From Paraburkholderia bannensis NBRC 103871 (lineage in GTDB: Bacteria; Pseudomonadota; Gammaproteobacteria; Burkholderiales; Burkholderiaceae): a DNA stretch of 64,000 nucleotides. Below are positions 8,659 to 17,607 of the stretch, in pieces. The notes beneath the pieces were generated by a model. It saw only the letters and a list, made by a program, of their open reading frames with translations. It ran no database searches and was not told where the DNA came from. The stretch is from assembly GCF_000685015.1 (NCBI RefSeq), contig NZ_BAYA01000014.1, forward strand, positions 186,001 to 250,000, written 5' to 3'. The position numbers were made by a program, and so were the translations under genes. Each line of letters begins with the position of its first letter. Positions within the stretch are counted from its first letter, which is position 1.

Positions 8659-9129
8659 TCACAGCGCTTGTACAGCCTCCAGAACCTCGTCGACATGGCC
8701 CGGCACCTTGAGTCCGCGCCACTCCTGGCGCAGCACGCCATCGGCATCGATGAGGAACGTGGAGCGCTCGATTCCACGTACTTCTTTGCCATACATTTTC
8801 TTCATTTTGATGACGTTGAAGAGCGAGCAGAGCGCCTCGTCGCCATCCGATACCAAAGTAAACGGCAGTTCGAGCTTGGTCTTGAAGTTTTCGTGCGAGC
8901 GCACGCTGTCGCGCGAGACGCCCACGATGGTGGCGCCGGCTTTCTTGAACTTCGGATAGAGGTCGCGGAACTCCATGCCCTCGCGCGTGCAGCCGGGCGT
9001 GTTGTCCTTCGGATAGAAGTACAGCACCACTTTCTTGCCCTTCAGGCTCGACAGCGTGAAGTCGCCTCCGGTGGCGGGCGCGGTGAAATCGGGAACGGGT
9101 TGGTCGATTGCGATGGTCACGTCAGGCAC
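8659..9129 (-). CDS. bcp: Thioredoxin-dependent peroxiredoxin, BCP/PrxQ type
   Basis: This 156-residue cytoplasmic peroxidase reduces hydrogen peroxide and organic hydroperoxides. The peroxidatic Cys47 is in YPKDNTPGCTREGMEFRD. Unlike E. coli BCP, there is no second Cys five residues later (CTREG instead of CTxxxC). The only other Cys is Cys101, so the resolving step must use Cys101 or an outside thiol. The start MPDVTIAIDQPVPDF fits the family. It lies downstream of arnD on the same strand with a 188-base gap, so read-through is possible but separate transcription is likely. Confidence 0.93.
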   Translation of the reverse strand: MPDVTIAIDQPVPDFTAPATGGDFTLSSLKGKKVVLYFYPKDNTPGCTREGMEFRDLYPKFKKAGATIVGVSRDSVRSHENFKTKLELPFTLVSDGDEALCSLFNVIKMKKMYGKEVRGIERSTFLIDADGVLRQEWRGLKVPGHVDEVLEAVQAL

Positions 9130-9317
9130 GTGGCACTCCCTTTGTTATTGGCTGGCGGACGATGGCGGGCGGGGGCGCGGTCGGCAGCTTGCTGCGCTGG
9201 GGAGGGCGTCCTCGCACGCATCGCCGGAACGACGTGCCGCCCGGCAAAGGCGGGCGGCGGCTTTCGATCGGGCTTGGTGCGAGCTTCGGTCGGGCTACTG
9301 TCGAGCTTCGGTCGGCT

Positions 9318-10214
9318 TCAGTCGGGCTGGATGATCAACTGGCCGGAGCGGCCGGCGATCTCGCCCCAGGTGACAGGGTACGATGGCAGCGAAGCCGGGT
9401 CTAGCGTCGCATGATAGTCGCCCATCGTGGCAAACGTATGGCCCTGCGCGCGCCAGCCCGCGAGCAGTTGCTCGAACACCGGCGCAAGCTTCTGGCCTTC
9501 GAGTTCGGCGTGCAGCGTGAAGACCTGGTCGTGCGGATTGTTTTCGGTGCGCTTGAGCATCCAGGTCGCCACCGTGTCGATATCCACACCGTCCACGCCC
9601 AGCACTTCATCGAGCGTGGGCAAAGTAGTGGGCATCTGCACGTGGTTCAGCGTGCGGCCGTTCACGACCGGGCGATAGGGCGAATGCCCGCGCCCGTCCG
9701 AGGCGTACTGCATGCCCCAGGCGTCGATCTGCTCGAACGCGGCTTCGTTCATTTGCCAGCCTGCCGCGCCGTGCGTGACGGGCGGCGTGCCGAAGATGCG
9801 CTCGAATCGGTCGTGGCTCTTCTGCATCTGGCGCGCGGTCCACTGCGCGTCGCGCGTGCGCACGTTGTCCTGCCAGTAGACGTGATCCCACGTGTGAATG
9901 CCGCACTCGAAGCCGGCTTCGTGGATCGCGCGCATTTCTGCCGCCGCTTCCACGCCGATATCGGGCCCGGGCAGCAGCACGCCGTACATCAGTTGCTTGA
10001 CGCCGTAATGCTCGACCACCGACGTGCGCGAGACCTTTTTCAGGAAGCCCGGCCGGAACACGCGGCGCAGCGCCCAGCCCGTATGATCCGGGCCGAGGCT
10101 GAACAGGAACGTCGCGCGCGCCTTGTAGCGATCGAAGATGCGCGCGAGATTCGGCACGCCTTCACGCGTGCCGCGCAGCGTGTCGACGTCGATTTTCAGG
10201 ACGATGCGAGCCAA
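9318..10214 (-). CDS. arnD: 4-deoxy-4-formamido-L-arabinose-phosphoundecaprenol deformylase
   Basis: This 298-residue polysaccharide-deacetylase (NodB-like) protein removes the formyl group from undecaprenyl-phosphate Ara4FN, giving the Ara4N donor used on lipid A. It starts MARIVLKIDVDTLRGTREGVP, in which the DxD Asp is the catalytic-base region. The metal-binding HTWDH motif occurs in FECGIHTWDHVYW. The length matches E. coli ArnD (296). It is the last gene of the tight block arnC-formyltransferase-decarboxylase-arnD and starts 18 bases after the preceding stop. Confidence 0.93.
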   Translation of the reverse strand: MARIVLKIDVDTLRGTREGVPNLARIFDRYKARATFLFSLGPDHTGWALRRVFRPGFLKKVSRTSVVEHYGVKQLMYGVLLPGPDIGVEAAAEMRAIHEAGFECGIHTWDHVYWQDNVRTRDAQWTARQMQKSHDRFERIFGTPPVTHGAAGWQMNEAAFEQIDAWGMQYASDGRGHSPYRPVVNGRTLNHVQMPTTLPTLDEVLGVDGVDIDTVATWMLKRTENNPHDQVFTLHAELEGQKLAPVFEQLLAGWRAQGHTFATMGDYHATLDPASLPSYPVTWGEIAGRSGQLIIQPD

Positions 10215-10232
10215 GAGGCGAAGTCCTTCGCC

Positions 10233-11282
10233 TTAGGCTTGCTGCTCGACGAGGGCGCGTGCCTCGGCGACATGGCCGCGATACGCCTCGAAGATCTTGC
10301 GCAGCGCTTCGTCGAACGTCGACTTCGGCGCCCAGCCGAGTTCCTGCATCGTGTTGTCGATCTTCGGCACGCGGTTCTGCACGTCCTGGTAGCCCGCGCC
10401 GTAGTACGCACCCGACGAGGTTTCGACGAGTTGCACCTTCTTCGCCATGTCCGCGTATTCCGGGAATTCGGCCGCGAGCGCCAGCATCTTGTGCGCGAGT
10501 TCGCGCACAGAGAAGTTGTTGGTCGGGTTGCCGATGTTGAAGATCTTGCCCGTGGCGACGCCGTCCTTGTTCTCGATGATCTTCATGAGCGCTTCGATGC
10601 CGTCGTCGATGTCGGTGAACGCGCGCTTTTGCGCGCCGCCGTCGACGAGGCTGATGTTCTCACCGCGCACGATGTGGCCGAGGAACTGCGTCACGACGCG
10701 CGACGAACCTTCCTTCGGCGTGTAGATCGAGTCGAGGCCCGGGCCGATCCAGTTGAACGGGCGGAACAGCGTGAAGTTCAGGCCTTCCATGCCGTAACCC
10801 CAGATCACGCGGTCCATCAGCTGCTTTGAGCACGCGTAGATCCAGCGCGGCTTGTTGATCGGGCCGTAGGTGAGGGCCGATGCGTCCGGGTCGAACTGCT
10901 CGTCCGAGCACATGCCGTAGACCTCGGAGGTCGACGGGAAGACCAGGTGCTTGCCGTACTTCACCGCCGAACGCACGATCGGCAGGTTCGCCTCGAAGTC
11001 GAGTTCGAACACGCGCAGCGGCTGCTGCACGTAGGTAGCGGGCGTGGCGATCGCGACCAGCGGAAGGATCACGTCGCACTTCTTGACGTGGTATTCGACC
11101 CATTCCTTGTTGATCGTGATGTCGCCTTCGAAGAAGTGCATGCGCTCATGCTTGACCAGATCGCCGAGGCGGTCCGTCTGCATGTCCATGCCGAACACTT
11201 CCCAGTTCGTGGTCTCGAGGATGCGCTTGGAGAGGTGATGGCCGATAAAGCCATTGACACCCAGGATCAGAACTTTTTTCAT
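10233..11282 (-). CDS. arnA: UDP-glucuronic acid oxidative decarboxylase (ArnA C-terminal activity)
   Basis: This 349-residue extended SDR protein corresponds to the C-terminal half of E. coli ArnA, which turns UDP-glucuronate into UDP-4-keto-pentose with NAD+. It starts [20 protein letters not shown], an intact GxxGxxG motif. PSTSEVYGM and the Tyr/Lys pair in [13 protein letters not shown] form the active site. Its ATG overlaps the TGA of the formyltransferase gene (ATGA), showing tight translational coupling. The two ArnA activities are therefore made as separate polypeptides here. The symbol is used for the split half and is not exclusive. Confidence 0.92.
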   Translation of the reverse strand: MKKVLILGVNGFIGHHLSKRILETTNWEVFGMDMQTDRLGDLVKHERMHFFEGDITINKEWVEYHVKKCDVILPLVAIATPATYVQQPLRVFELDFEANLPIVRSAVKYGKHLVFPSTSEVYGMCSDEQFDPDASALTYGPINKPRWIYACSKQLMDRVIWGYGMEGLNFTLFRPFNWIGPGLDSIYTPKEGSSRVVTQFLGHIVRGENISLVDGGAQKRAFTDIDDGIEALMKIIENKDGVATGKIFNIGNPTNNFSVRELAHKMLALAAEFPEYADMAKKVQLVETSSGAYYGAGYQDVQNRVPKIDNTMQELGWAPKSTFDEALRKIFEAYRGHVAEARALVEQQA

Positions 11283-12247
11283 GGACGAGGGACAGATGAA
11301 ATGAGGTCGGAGAACGCGGCGGGCGTGACGACGGTCTCTTGACCGCCATGCTCCGGATTAGGGGCAAGCCGCAGCTCGTGGATCGCGATGGCGCGGCCGT
11401 CGCCGCAGAGGGCGAAAAGCGCATTATCGCTTACGTGGAGGCCCGCGGGCAATCCGGCGAGGGCGCGCACGCTTTCGGCGGCCGGTGTGCCGGGGCGCAC
11501 GAGACGCGCGCGGGCGATCACGAAGCGGTGCGTGCCAATGTCGGTGAACGCGCCCGGATAGGGCGGCGCGACTGCGCGAATCAGGTTGTAGACGTCCTGC
11601 GCGCTATGCGAGAAGTCGAGGCGCCCGTCTTCGGGCTTGCGCCCGCCGTAGTAGCTGCCGTGCGCGAGGTCGTTCGGCAGATGCGGGGCTTCGCCCGCGA
11701 CCAGCGCGGGCAGCACGCGCCAGAGCGTCTGCTCGGCGGCCACTGTCACCTTGTCGAACACCATTGCGGCCGTGTCGTCGGGCAGGATCGGCACTGGCGT
11801 CTGCGCGATGATCGCGCCCGCGTCGGGCTTGGCGGCCATTTCGTGCAGCGTCGCGCCGGTTTCGGTTTCGCCCTTGATGACGGCCCAGTTGGTGGGCACG
11901 CGGCCGCGGTACTTCGGCAGCAGCGAACCGTGCATGTTGTAGGCGCCGCGTGAGGCCAGCGCCAGCAGCTCCACCGGCAGCATGTGGCGGTAGTAGAACG
12001 AGAAGATGAAGTCGGGCTGCGCGGCGGACACCGCTGCGCGCAGCTCGGCGCTCTTCGGATCGGCGGGCGTGATGACGTCGATGCCGTGTTCCTCGGCGAC
12101 CGACTTCACGCTGCCGAACCAGATGTTCTCGCTCGGGCTGTCCTCGTGCGTGACGACCAGCGCCACGTCCACGCCGCGCGCAAGCAGCACCTGCAGGCAG
12201 CGCACGCCGACGTTGTGATACGCGAAGACGACTGCACGCGGTTTCAT
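11279..12247 (-). CDS. UDP-Ara4N formyltransferase (ArnA N-terminal activity)
   Basis: This 322-residue protein matches the N-terminal half of E. coli ArnA and transfers a formyl group from 10-formyl-tetrahydrofolate to UDP-Ara4N. It starts [19 protein letters not shown]. The formyl-transferase signature is seen in [19 protein letters not shown], with the catalytic His in the NMHGS region. Met1 was chosen because its ATG overlaps the arnC TGA by ATGA; a longer frame upstream only re-reads arnC DNA. Its own stop overlaps the start of the decarboxylase gene in the same way. Confidence 0.92.
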   Translation of the reverse strand: MKPRAVVFAYHNVGVRCLQVLLARGVDVALVVTHEDSPSENIWFGSVKSVAEEHGIDVITPADPKSAELRAAVSAAQPDFIFSFYYRHMLPVELLALASRGAYNMHGSLLPKYRGRVPTNWAVIKGETETGATLHEMAAKPDAGAIIAQTPVPILPDDTAAMVFDKVTVAAEQTLWRVLPALVAGEAPHLPNDLAHGSYYGGRKPEDGRLDFSHSAQDVYNLIRAVAPPYPGAFTDIGTHRFVIARARLVRPGTPAAESVRALAGLPAGLHVSDNALFALCGDGRAIAIHELRLAPNPEHGGQETVVTPAAFSDLISSVPRP

Positions 12248-13341
12248 GACTGTGCTCCGGATTGCGTGCCATTCTGCGCGCCGGTGTTGCCGGTGTTGCC
12301 GGTGTTGCCGATGGCGAGCGACGCCTGCACGCCCTGGACGATGTCCTGGCGCGGCACCTCGACGACCGGGCGGCCATTGCGCTCTTCCAGGATCGTCTGC
12401 ACCAGATAGCGCGGACGCGCGCGCACCTGCTGATAGATACGGCCGATGTATTCGCCGAGCAGGCCCAACGCGAAGATGATGACGCCGAGCATGAAGAACG
12501 TGATGGCGAACAGCGTGAACACACCCTGGACTTCGGCGCCCAGCACGAAGCGGCGAATCAGCAGCAGCAGGAACAGGCCCGCCGATCCCAGCGAAAGAAT
12601 CACGCCGATAAACGACAGCCATTGCAGCGGCACGACTGAAAAGCCGGTCACGAGGTCGAAGTTCAGGCGAATCAGGCTATAGAGCGAATACTTCGACTCG
12701 CCCGCGAAGCGCTCTTCGTGCGCGACGTCGACTTCGACCGGGTTCTGCGCGAACGTGTACGCGAGCGCCGGAATGAAGGTGTTGATTTCGCCGCAACGGT
12801 TGATCGTGTCGATGATGTGGCGGTTGTAGGCGCGCAGCATGCAGCCCTGGTCGGTCATCTTGATGCGCGTGATGCGCTCGCGCAGACGATTCATCATCTG
12901 CGAAGCCTTGCGGCGCCACAGGCTGTCCTGACGCTGCATGCGGATCGTGCCGACGTAGTCGTAGCCTTCGCGCATCTTTTCGACCAGCTTGCCGATTTCC
13001 TCGGGCGGATTCTGCAGGTCGGCGTCGAGCGTGATGACGATTTCGCCGCGCGCCTGCTCGAAGCCCGCGAGAATCGCCATGTGCTGGCCGTAGTTGCCGT
13101 TGAGCAGGATCGCGCGCGTCGTGTCCGGGCGGGCGCGGAACTGCTCGGCGAGCATCGCGGCCGAGCGGTCGCGGCTGCCGTCATTGATGAAAATGACTTC
13201 GTACGCGGTGCCGAGCTTGTCGAGCGCCGGGTACAGGCGCTCGAACAGCGCCTTCAGGCCGGCTTCCTCGTTGTAGACCGGAATGATGACCGAGACTTCC
13301 GGCGTTTCCGGGGTCAAGGTGCGTTGTTCCGTTTGACTCAT
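12244..13341 (-). CDS. arnC: Undecaprenyl-phosphate Ara4FN transferase
   Basis: This 365-residue inner-membrane glycosyltransferase (GT2) moves Ara4FN from UDP to undecaprenyl phosphate. The GT2 core starts EVSVIIPVYNEEAGLKALFE; VITLDADLQNPPEEI carries the metal-binding DxD and DQGCMLRAYNR follows. Two long hydrophobic segments near residues 235-320 anchor it in the membrane. The C-terminus is unusual: it contains GNTGNTGNTG, encoded by a perfect three-copy 9-bp repeat at 12281-12307. It overlaps the formyltransferase gene by 4 bases. Confidence 0.92.
   Translation of the reverse strand: MSQTEQRTLTPETPEVSVIIPVYNEEAGLKALFERLYPALDKLGTAYEVIFINDGSRDRSAAMLAEQFRARPDTTRAILLNGNYGQHMAILAGFEQARGEIVITLDADLQNPPEEIGKLVEKMREGYDYVGTIRMQRQDSLWRRKASQMMNRLRERITRIKMTDQGCMLRAYNRHIIDTINRCGEINTFIPALAYTFAQNPVEVDVAHEERFAGESKYSLYSLIRLNFDLVTGFSVVPLQWLSFIGVILSLGSAGLFLLLLIRRFVLGAEVQGVFTLFAITFFMLGVIIFALGLLGEYIGRIYQQVRARPRYLVQTILEERNGRPVVEVPRQDIVQGVQASLAIGNTGNTGNTGAQNGTQSGAQS
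12281..12307 (+). repeat. Three-copy 9-bp tandem repeat in the arnC 3' end
   Basis: The unit CCGGTGTTG occurs three times without change and encodes the GNT repeats near the ArnC C-terminus. The unit is a multiple of three, so copy-number changes would keep the frame. Confidence 0.9.
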
Positions 13342-13440
13342 GTGTGCGTCTTTTCCGTTGGGGTAATGCGTGTTGCGCGACAGTGTACGGCGAGCGCAGC
13401 GGGCGCGATTGACCGAACAGCGCCCGCCCTTTGCGCGTAC

Positions 13441-14592
13441 TTACTTCGCGTACTGCGTGCAGATCTCGTCGATGGCGCGGCACACGCGTGCCACGTCCGC
13501 GACGCTCATCTGCGTGAAGAGCGGCAGCGTGAGCGTGGTCTGGCCGAGGCGCTCCGCATGCGGGAACATGCCTTCGGTGAAACCGCGCTCGCGATACAGC
13601 GTGAAAAGGTGGATGGCCGGGTAGTGCACGCCCGTGCCGATGCCGCGCTGCTTGAGCTGTTCCATGAACTCCGCGCGGCTGATCGTGAGCTTGTCCAGCG
13701 GCAGCGTGACCTGGAACATGTGCCAGTTGCTGTTGACGAGATCCGCCAGCGGCAGGCCCATGCCCATCTTGACGGCGGCGCTGCCCTCGAAGCCCGTGAA
13801 GTACGCATGCGCAAGCTTGCGGCGCTGCTCAGTGAAGCGCTCGATGTGCTTGAGCTGGCCGAGGCCCACGCGCGCAGCTACATCCGTGAGATTGTACTTG
13901 CCGCCGAGCACGTCGCAGTCCATGCCGTCGTGGCCGGTGCGGGTGATGCCCTGCAGGCGGTATTTGCGGGCCAGTTCGGCTTCGTCCTCGTTGTTGAGGA
14001 CGAGCGCGCCGCCTTCGATCGACGTCAGGTTCTTGTTGGCGTGGAAGCTGAACGAGACGATGTCGCCGATCGCGCCAATGCGCTTGCCGTTCCAGCTCGC
14101 ACCGAACGCCTGCGCCGCGTCCTCGATCACGCGCAGCTTGTGCTGGCGGGCGATCGCGTAGAGGCGATCCATGTCCACCGGCAGGCCGGTGAGGAACACG
14201 GGGATGATTGCTTTGGTCTTCGGCGTGATCGCGGCTTCGAGCTTGTCGAGGTCGATGTTGCGCGTGACCGGGTCGATATCGGCGAACACCGGCGTCGCGC
14301 CCACTTCATAGATCACGTTGCTGGTGGACACCCACGAGGCCGGCGTGGTGATGACTTCGTCGCCGGGGCCGACGCCCGCGATGCGCAGGCCGATTTCCAG
14401 CGTCGCCGTGCCCGAATTGAAGGTGCGCACCGGACGGCCGCCGCAGTATTCGGACAGCGCGGCTTCGAAAGCCTGGTTCTGCGGGCCGGTGGTGATCCAG
14501 CCCGAGCGCAGCACGTCGACGACGCCCGCAATGGTTTCTTCGTCGATTTCGGGCTTCACGAACGGCAGGAACGAGGCGGGTGTCTGGGTCAT
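13441..14592 (-). CDS. arnB: UDP-4-amino-4-deoxy-L-arabinose:2-oxoglutarate aminotransferase
   Basis: This 383-residue PLP enzyme of the DegT/DnrJ/EryC1 family aminates UDP-4-keto-pentose to UDP-Ara4N. The start MTQTPASFLPFVKPEIDEE gives the normal family N-terminus (E. coli ArnB, 379 residues). FSFHANKNLTSIEGGALV holds the PLP-binding Lys, and VIEDAAQAFGASW the cofactor Asp region. A longer frame upstream reads through an 8-bp repeat at 14712-14735 and was rejected as the start. Its stop is 99 bases before arnC. Confidence 0.94.
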   Translation of the reverse strand: MTQTPASFLPFVKPEIDEETIAGVVDVLRSGWITTGPQNQAFEAALSEYCGGRPVRTFNSGTATLEIGLRIAGVGPGDEVITTPASWVSTSNVIYEVGATPVFADIDPVTRNIDLDKLEAAITPKTKAIIPVFLTGLPVDMDRLYAIARQHKLRVIEDAAQAFGASWNGKRIGAIGDIVSFSFHANKNLTSIEGGALVLNNEDEAELARKYRLQGITRTGHDGMDCDVLGGKYNLTDVAARVGLGQLKHIERFTEQRRKLAHAYFTGFEGSAAVKMGMGLPLADLVNSNWHMFQVTLPLDKLTISRAEFMEQLKQRGIGTGVHYPAIHLFTLYRERGFTEGMFPHAERLGQTTLTLPLFTQMSVADVARVCRAIDEICTQYAK

Positions 14593-14711
14593 GAGTGCTT
14601 TGGGGGTCGGAGCGTCTGGGGTGGACGAAAACTGCGCGAGGGCCGCGTGAAAGCCGGTTGGGCCTTCGGCGGCATTCGCGCGGGGCGCAAGGATGCCTGA
14701 GGCTGCCTTAC

Positions 14712-14735
14712 GAACTGCTGAACTGCTGAACTGCT
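14712..14735 (+). repeat. Three-copy 8-bp tandem repeat between the SMR gene and arnB
   Basis: The unit GAACTGCT is repeated three times without change in the 187-base gap before arnB. Because 8 is not a multiple of three, length change here would shift any upstream frame; none appears to be real. Confidence 0.85.
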
Positions 14736-14779
14736 GATGCGTCGGGTGGTGCACAGTGCGGCGCGCTGTCAGCGGCGCT

Positions 14780-15151
14780 TTAGCTGCGCGCCAGCACGAC
14801 TACGCCGATCAGGATGATGCCGATGCCGACAAGGCGCTGGATGCTCAGCACTTCGCCGAACAGATACCACGCTGCGAACGCGTTGACCACGTAGCCGAGC
14901 GAGAGCATCGGGTAGGCGATCGAGACGTCCACGCGCGACAGGCCGACGATCCACACGACCACGCTGAATACATAGCAGGTCAGGCCGCCGATGATCGGCA
15001 ACTGCGTGGCGAGCTTCCAGCCAATGGGCAGGATGTTCGCACGGGTGAATTCGAAGTGTCCAACGCCATTGACACCGGCCTTGAGCAACAGTTGCGCACA
15101 GGCATTCAGGCCGACACCGGCAAGAATGCAGATCAGGGAAATCGGGTTCAT
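14780..15151 (-). CDS. SMR/EamA-family protein, candidate undecaprenyl-phosphate-Ara4N flippase
   Basis: This 123-residue protein has four hydrophobic segments and the small-multidrug-resistance/EamA fold: MNPISLICILAGVGLNACAQ at the start and DVSIAYPMLSLGYVV before the last two helices. Enteric bacteria use two such proteins, ArnE and ArnF, to flip the lipid-linked Ara4N across the inner membrane. Here only one lies in the cluster, between arnT and arnB, so it may work as a homodimer or with a partner elsewhere. The flippase role is inferred from position and family. Confidence 0.8.
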   Translation of the reverse strand: MNPISLICILAGVGLNACAQLLLKAGVNGVGHFEFTRANILPIGWKLATQLPIIGGLTCYVFSVVVWIVGLSRVDVSIAYPMLSLGYVVNAFAAWYLFGEVLSIQRLVGIGIILIGVVVLARS

Positions 15152-15310
15152 CTTATTGGCTGGTTGATTCGGTGACACGAATTGGGGGCGGATAAGCGTA
15201 CCCCATCTGGCGCGGGTGGCGCCCGCGCAAGCGCCCCGCATTATCGCTCAAGTGCAGGGCGCGATCGCCGCGTCGCCCTGCTGGACGGTACGGCGATCTC
15301 AGCGCGGCAC

Positions 15311-17002
15311 TCAGGACTGGGGCTTCTCGACGACGACGCGGCGCGTGTCGCGGGCGATGACCTGCATCGGGAAGCCTTGCGCCGCGAGTTCGTCATAGCG
15401 CTGCACCGGCAGCAGAGCGAGCGCATAGCGCTCGTCCTTCCAGCGCTGCTCCCATTCGGCGACGGTCGGCACCCATTTTTGCGGCTCTTCGCTGATGCCG
15501 AAGGCCAGTTCGTCGGTGACCTGCACCATCGTCATCGAATGGCGGACGTAGAACGGCAGGGTGTGATCGAGCACGCCCACCGAGTAGAACGGCGTATCGG
15601 GCGGCAGCTTCGCGATGGCCGAGCGCACGGCCGGTGCGAGCGGCGCGCCCGAGCTGAGCGTGCCGAACACGTCGTGGCCCGTGCCCGCGATGGTCGCGAG
15701 CAGCAGCCAGGCGGCGCCCAATGCGATGGCCGGCGATTGCGCGCCGGCTTCCGGCGTGCGCTTGCTGCGTGCGAAACGCAGGCCCACCATCGTCGCGACA
15801 AAAGCGACGGCAGCGGCAGCGAACACCCACACCTGGAATTCGCGATAGAGCGCATTCGGGTTGCGCGAGTCGCCCAGACGCGTGAGCACGAAGGAGCCCG
15901 CCATCAGCGCGACGGCCAGCAGCACGTAACCGGTCAGGTGGCGCGTCCACTGCCTGCGCGTCATGAGCGGCAGATACAGGCCGATGACGAGCGCGAGCGG
16001 CGGGGCGATCGGCAGCACGTACGAAATCAGCTTCGAATGCGACGCGCTGAAGAACAGGAAAATGAATGCGCTCCACACCAGCACCAGCGTGACGGGCGCG
16101 AAGCCGTTGGGCTGGCGCGGCGTGCGCAGCGCGTGGCGGACGCTCTGCACGCTCACTGACAGCCACGGCAGGAAGCCCACCAGCAAGACCGGCACGAAGT
16201 AATAGAACGGGCCGGGGCGGTTCTGCGCGGGCGTGAGGTAGCGCTGGAACTGCTGGACGATGAAGAAGAAGTTGAAGAACTCGGGATTGCGCTGCTGCAC
16301 GAGGATGAACCACGGCGACACGATCGCGAAAAACACGATCAGGCCGCTTACGAGGTACAGACGCTTCCACAGCGCCCAGTCGCGCGCAACCAGCGTGTAG
16401 AGCACCAGCACAGCGCCCGGCAGGATCAGGCCGACCAGGCCCTTCGAGAGCACGGCGAGCGCCATTGCGCCCCAGCAGACCCACATCCACAGGCGCGCGT
16501 CGCGCGTGGGCAGGTTCGGGCGCTGGGCCAGCAGCAGGGCGCAGAGCGTGAGCTCCATCCAGAACGACAGGCCCATGTCGAGCGTGTTGAAGTGGCCCAT
16601 CAGGTTCCAGTACGGCGCGCAGGCGAGCACCAGCGCGGCGAAGAAGCCGGTGGCGGCGTTGAACACGCGCGCGCCCGTGAAGCCGATCAGCAGCACGCCC
16701 GCGAAACCCGTCAGGGCCGTGTAGAGACGCGCCTGCCATTCGCCGATCCCGAACCACGCGAAAGTCAGCGCGTTCATCCAGGTTTGCAGCGGGGGCTTCT
16801 CGAAATACTTGTAGCCGTTATAGCGCGGCGTGATCCAGTCGCCGGAGGCGAGCATCTCGCGCGCCATTTCGGCGTAGCGGCCTTCGTCGCTGGGCAGCAG
16901 ATGGCGCCAGCCAAGCGGAAGGAACCAGATCACGGCGAGCGCGACGATCAGCAGCAGGATCGCGCCACGGTTGAGCGGCAGCCTCGACGGCGTATCGTTC
17001 AT
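15311..17002 (-). CDS. arnT: Lipid A 4-amino-4-deoxy-L-arabinose transferase, GT39/83 type
   Basis: This 563-residue membrane glycosyltransferase transfers L-Ara4N from undecaprenyl phosphate to lipid A on the periplasmic face, lowering its negative charge and giving cationic peptide resistance. The first helix is followed by WRHLLPSDEGRYAEMAREML, the periplasmic loop with the conserved Asp-Glu pair. Some twelve hydrophobic segments follow, including SHSKLISYVLPIAPPLAL. The C-terminal periplasmic domain ends KPQS. The length is close to E. coli ArnT (550). It is the first gene of the cluster in the direction of transcription; a candidate PmrA-type box lies at 17128-17144. Confidence 0.93.
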   Translation of the reverse strand: MNDTPSRLPLNRGAILLLIVALAVIWFLPLGWRHLLPSDEGRYAEMAREMLASGDWITPRYNGYKYFEKPPLQTWMNALTFAWFGIGEWQARLYTALTGFAGVLLIGFTGARVFNAATGFFAALVLACAPYWNLMGHFNTLDMGLSFWMELTLCALLLAQRPNLPTRDARLWMWVCWGAMALAVLSKGLVGLILPGAVLVLYTLVARDWALWKRLYLVSGLIVFFAIVSPWFILVQQRNPEFFNFFFIVQQFQRYLTPAQNRPGPFYYFVPVLLVGFLPWLSVSVQSVRHALRTPRQPNGFAPVTLVLVWSAFIFLFFSASHSKLISYVLPIAPPLALVIGLYLPLMTRRQWTRHLTGYVLLAVALMAGSFVLTRLGDSRNPNALYREFQVWVFAAAAVAFVATMVGLRFARSKRTPEAGAQSPAIALGAAWLLLATIAGTGHDVFGTLSSGAPLAPAVRSAIAKLPPDTPFYSVGVLDHTLPFYVRHSMTMVQVTDELAFGISEEPQKWVPTVAEWEQRWKDERYALALLPVQRYDELAAQGFPMQVIARDTRRVVVEKPQS

Positions 17003-17127
17003 GGATTGCAGCCTGTTCTTGTCAACGTTGCGGGCTTGCGGGCGGTGCGGCGCACCGGGCCAGGAGTTGCGCGGGCGCACGCGACGCCCGCGCGGCGCGC
17101 AAGTGTACTACGGCGCGCGAGGCCAAC

Positions 17128-17144
17128 CTGAAGGCGAGCTTAAG
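17128..17144 (-). promoter_or_regulatory. PmrA-box-like direct repeat upstream of arnT
   Basis: On the minus strand CTTAAG, five bases, then CTTCAG: one base away from the PmrA/BasR box (CTTAAG-N5-CTTAAG). It lies 126-142 bases before the arnT start. The PmrA assignment is inference; similar short motifs can arise by chance. Confidence 0.4.
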
Positions 17145-17232
17145 CGCTTGCTGGGGACGAAGCTTTCACGCGCTTTCTAATCGTCGTCAGCCGGGCCGGA
17201 TCGGGTTCTAATGGCGGCTTGAGCGGGCTGGA

Positions 17233-17607
17233 TCAGCTTTCGATCAACAGCGCGGCAGCCACGCGGCGGCCTTCGGCCATCAGGATGTTGTAGGTGCGGC
17301 AGGCGGCCTTGAAGTCCATCGCCTCCACACCGATACGCTTCGCGGCGAGCGCCGCGGTCAGGCGCGGGTGCGGAAAGCGCAGGCGCGAGCCGCTGCCGAA
17401 CACCACCACTTCCGGCTTGAGCGGCAGCAGCATGTCGAAGAGTTCGGGCGTGAGGGCGTCGAAGGCGCTCACCGGCCACGGGATGACCGGGTCTTCCGGC
17501 ATCACGAGAATGCTGCCGTTGTGGCGTTCGAGGTTGATTTCGACGTAGTCGGCGCCGTAACCGGTGACGGTATTGAGAGCGGCGCTGGAGTCCTGATGTA
17601 ATTTCAA
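17233..17607 (-). CDS. Mth938-like domain protein (DUF498)
   Basis: This 124-residue protein matches the Mth938/NDUFAF3-like fold: GYGADYVEINLERHNGSILV, EVVVFGSGSRLRFPHP and the end AMDFKAACRTYNILMAEGR. The eukaryotic relative NDUFAF3 assists complex I assembly; the bacterial role is not established. I place the start at a TTG (17605-17607) giving MKLHQDSSAALN, since no ATG fits and residues further upstream lack family likeness. It is transcribed toward arnT, 230 bases away, and diverges from alaA. Confidence 0.8.
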   Translation of the reverse strand: MKLHQDSSAALNTVTGYGADYVEINLERHNGSILVMPEDPVIPWPVSAFDALTPELFDMLLPLKPEVVVFGSGSRLRFPHPRLTAALAAKRIGVEAMDFKAACRTYNILMAEGRRVAAALLIES

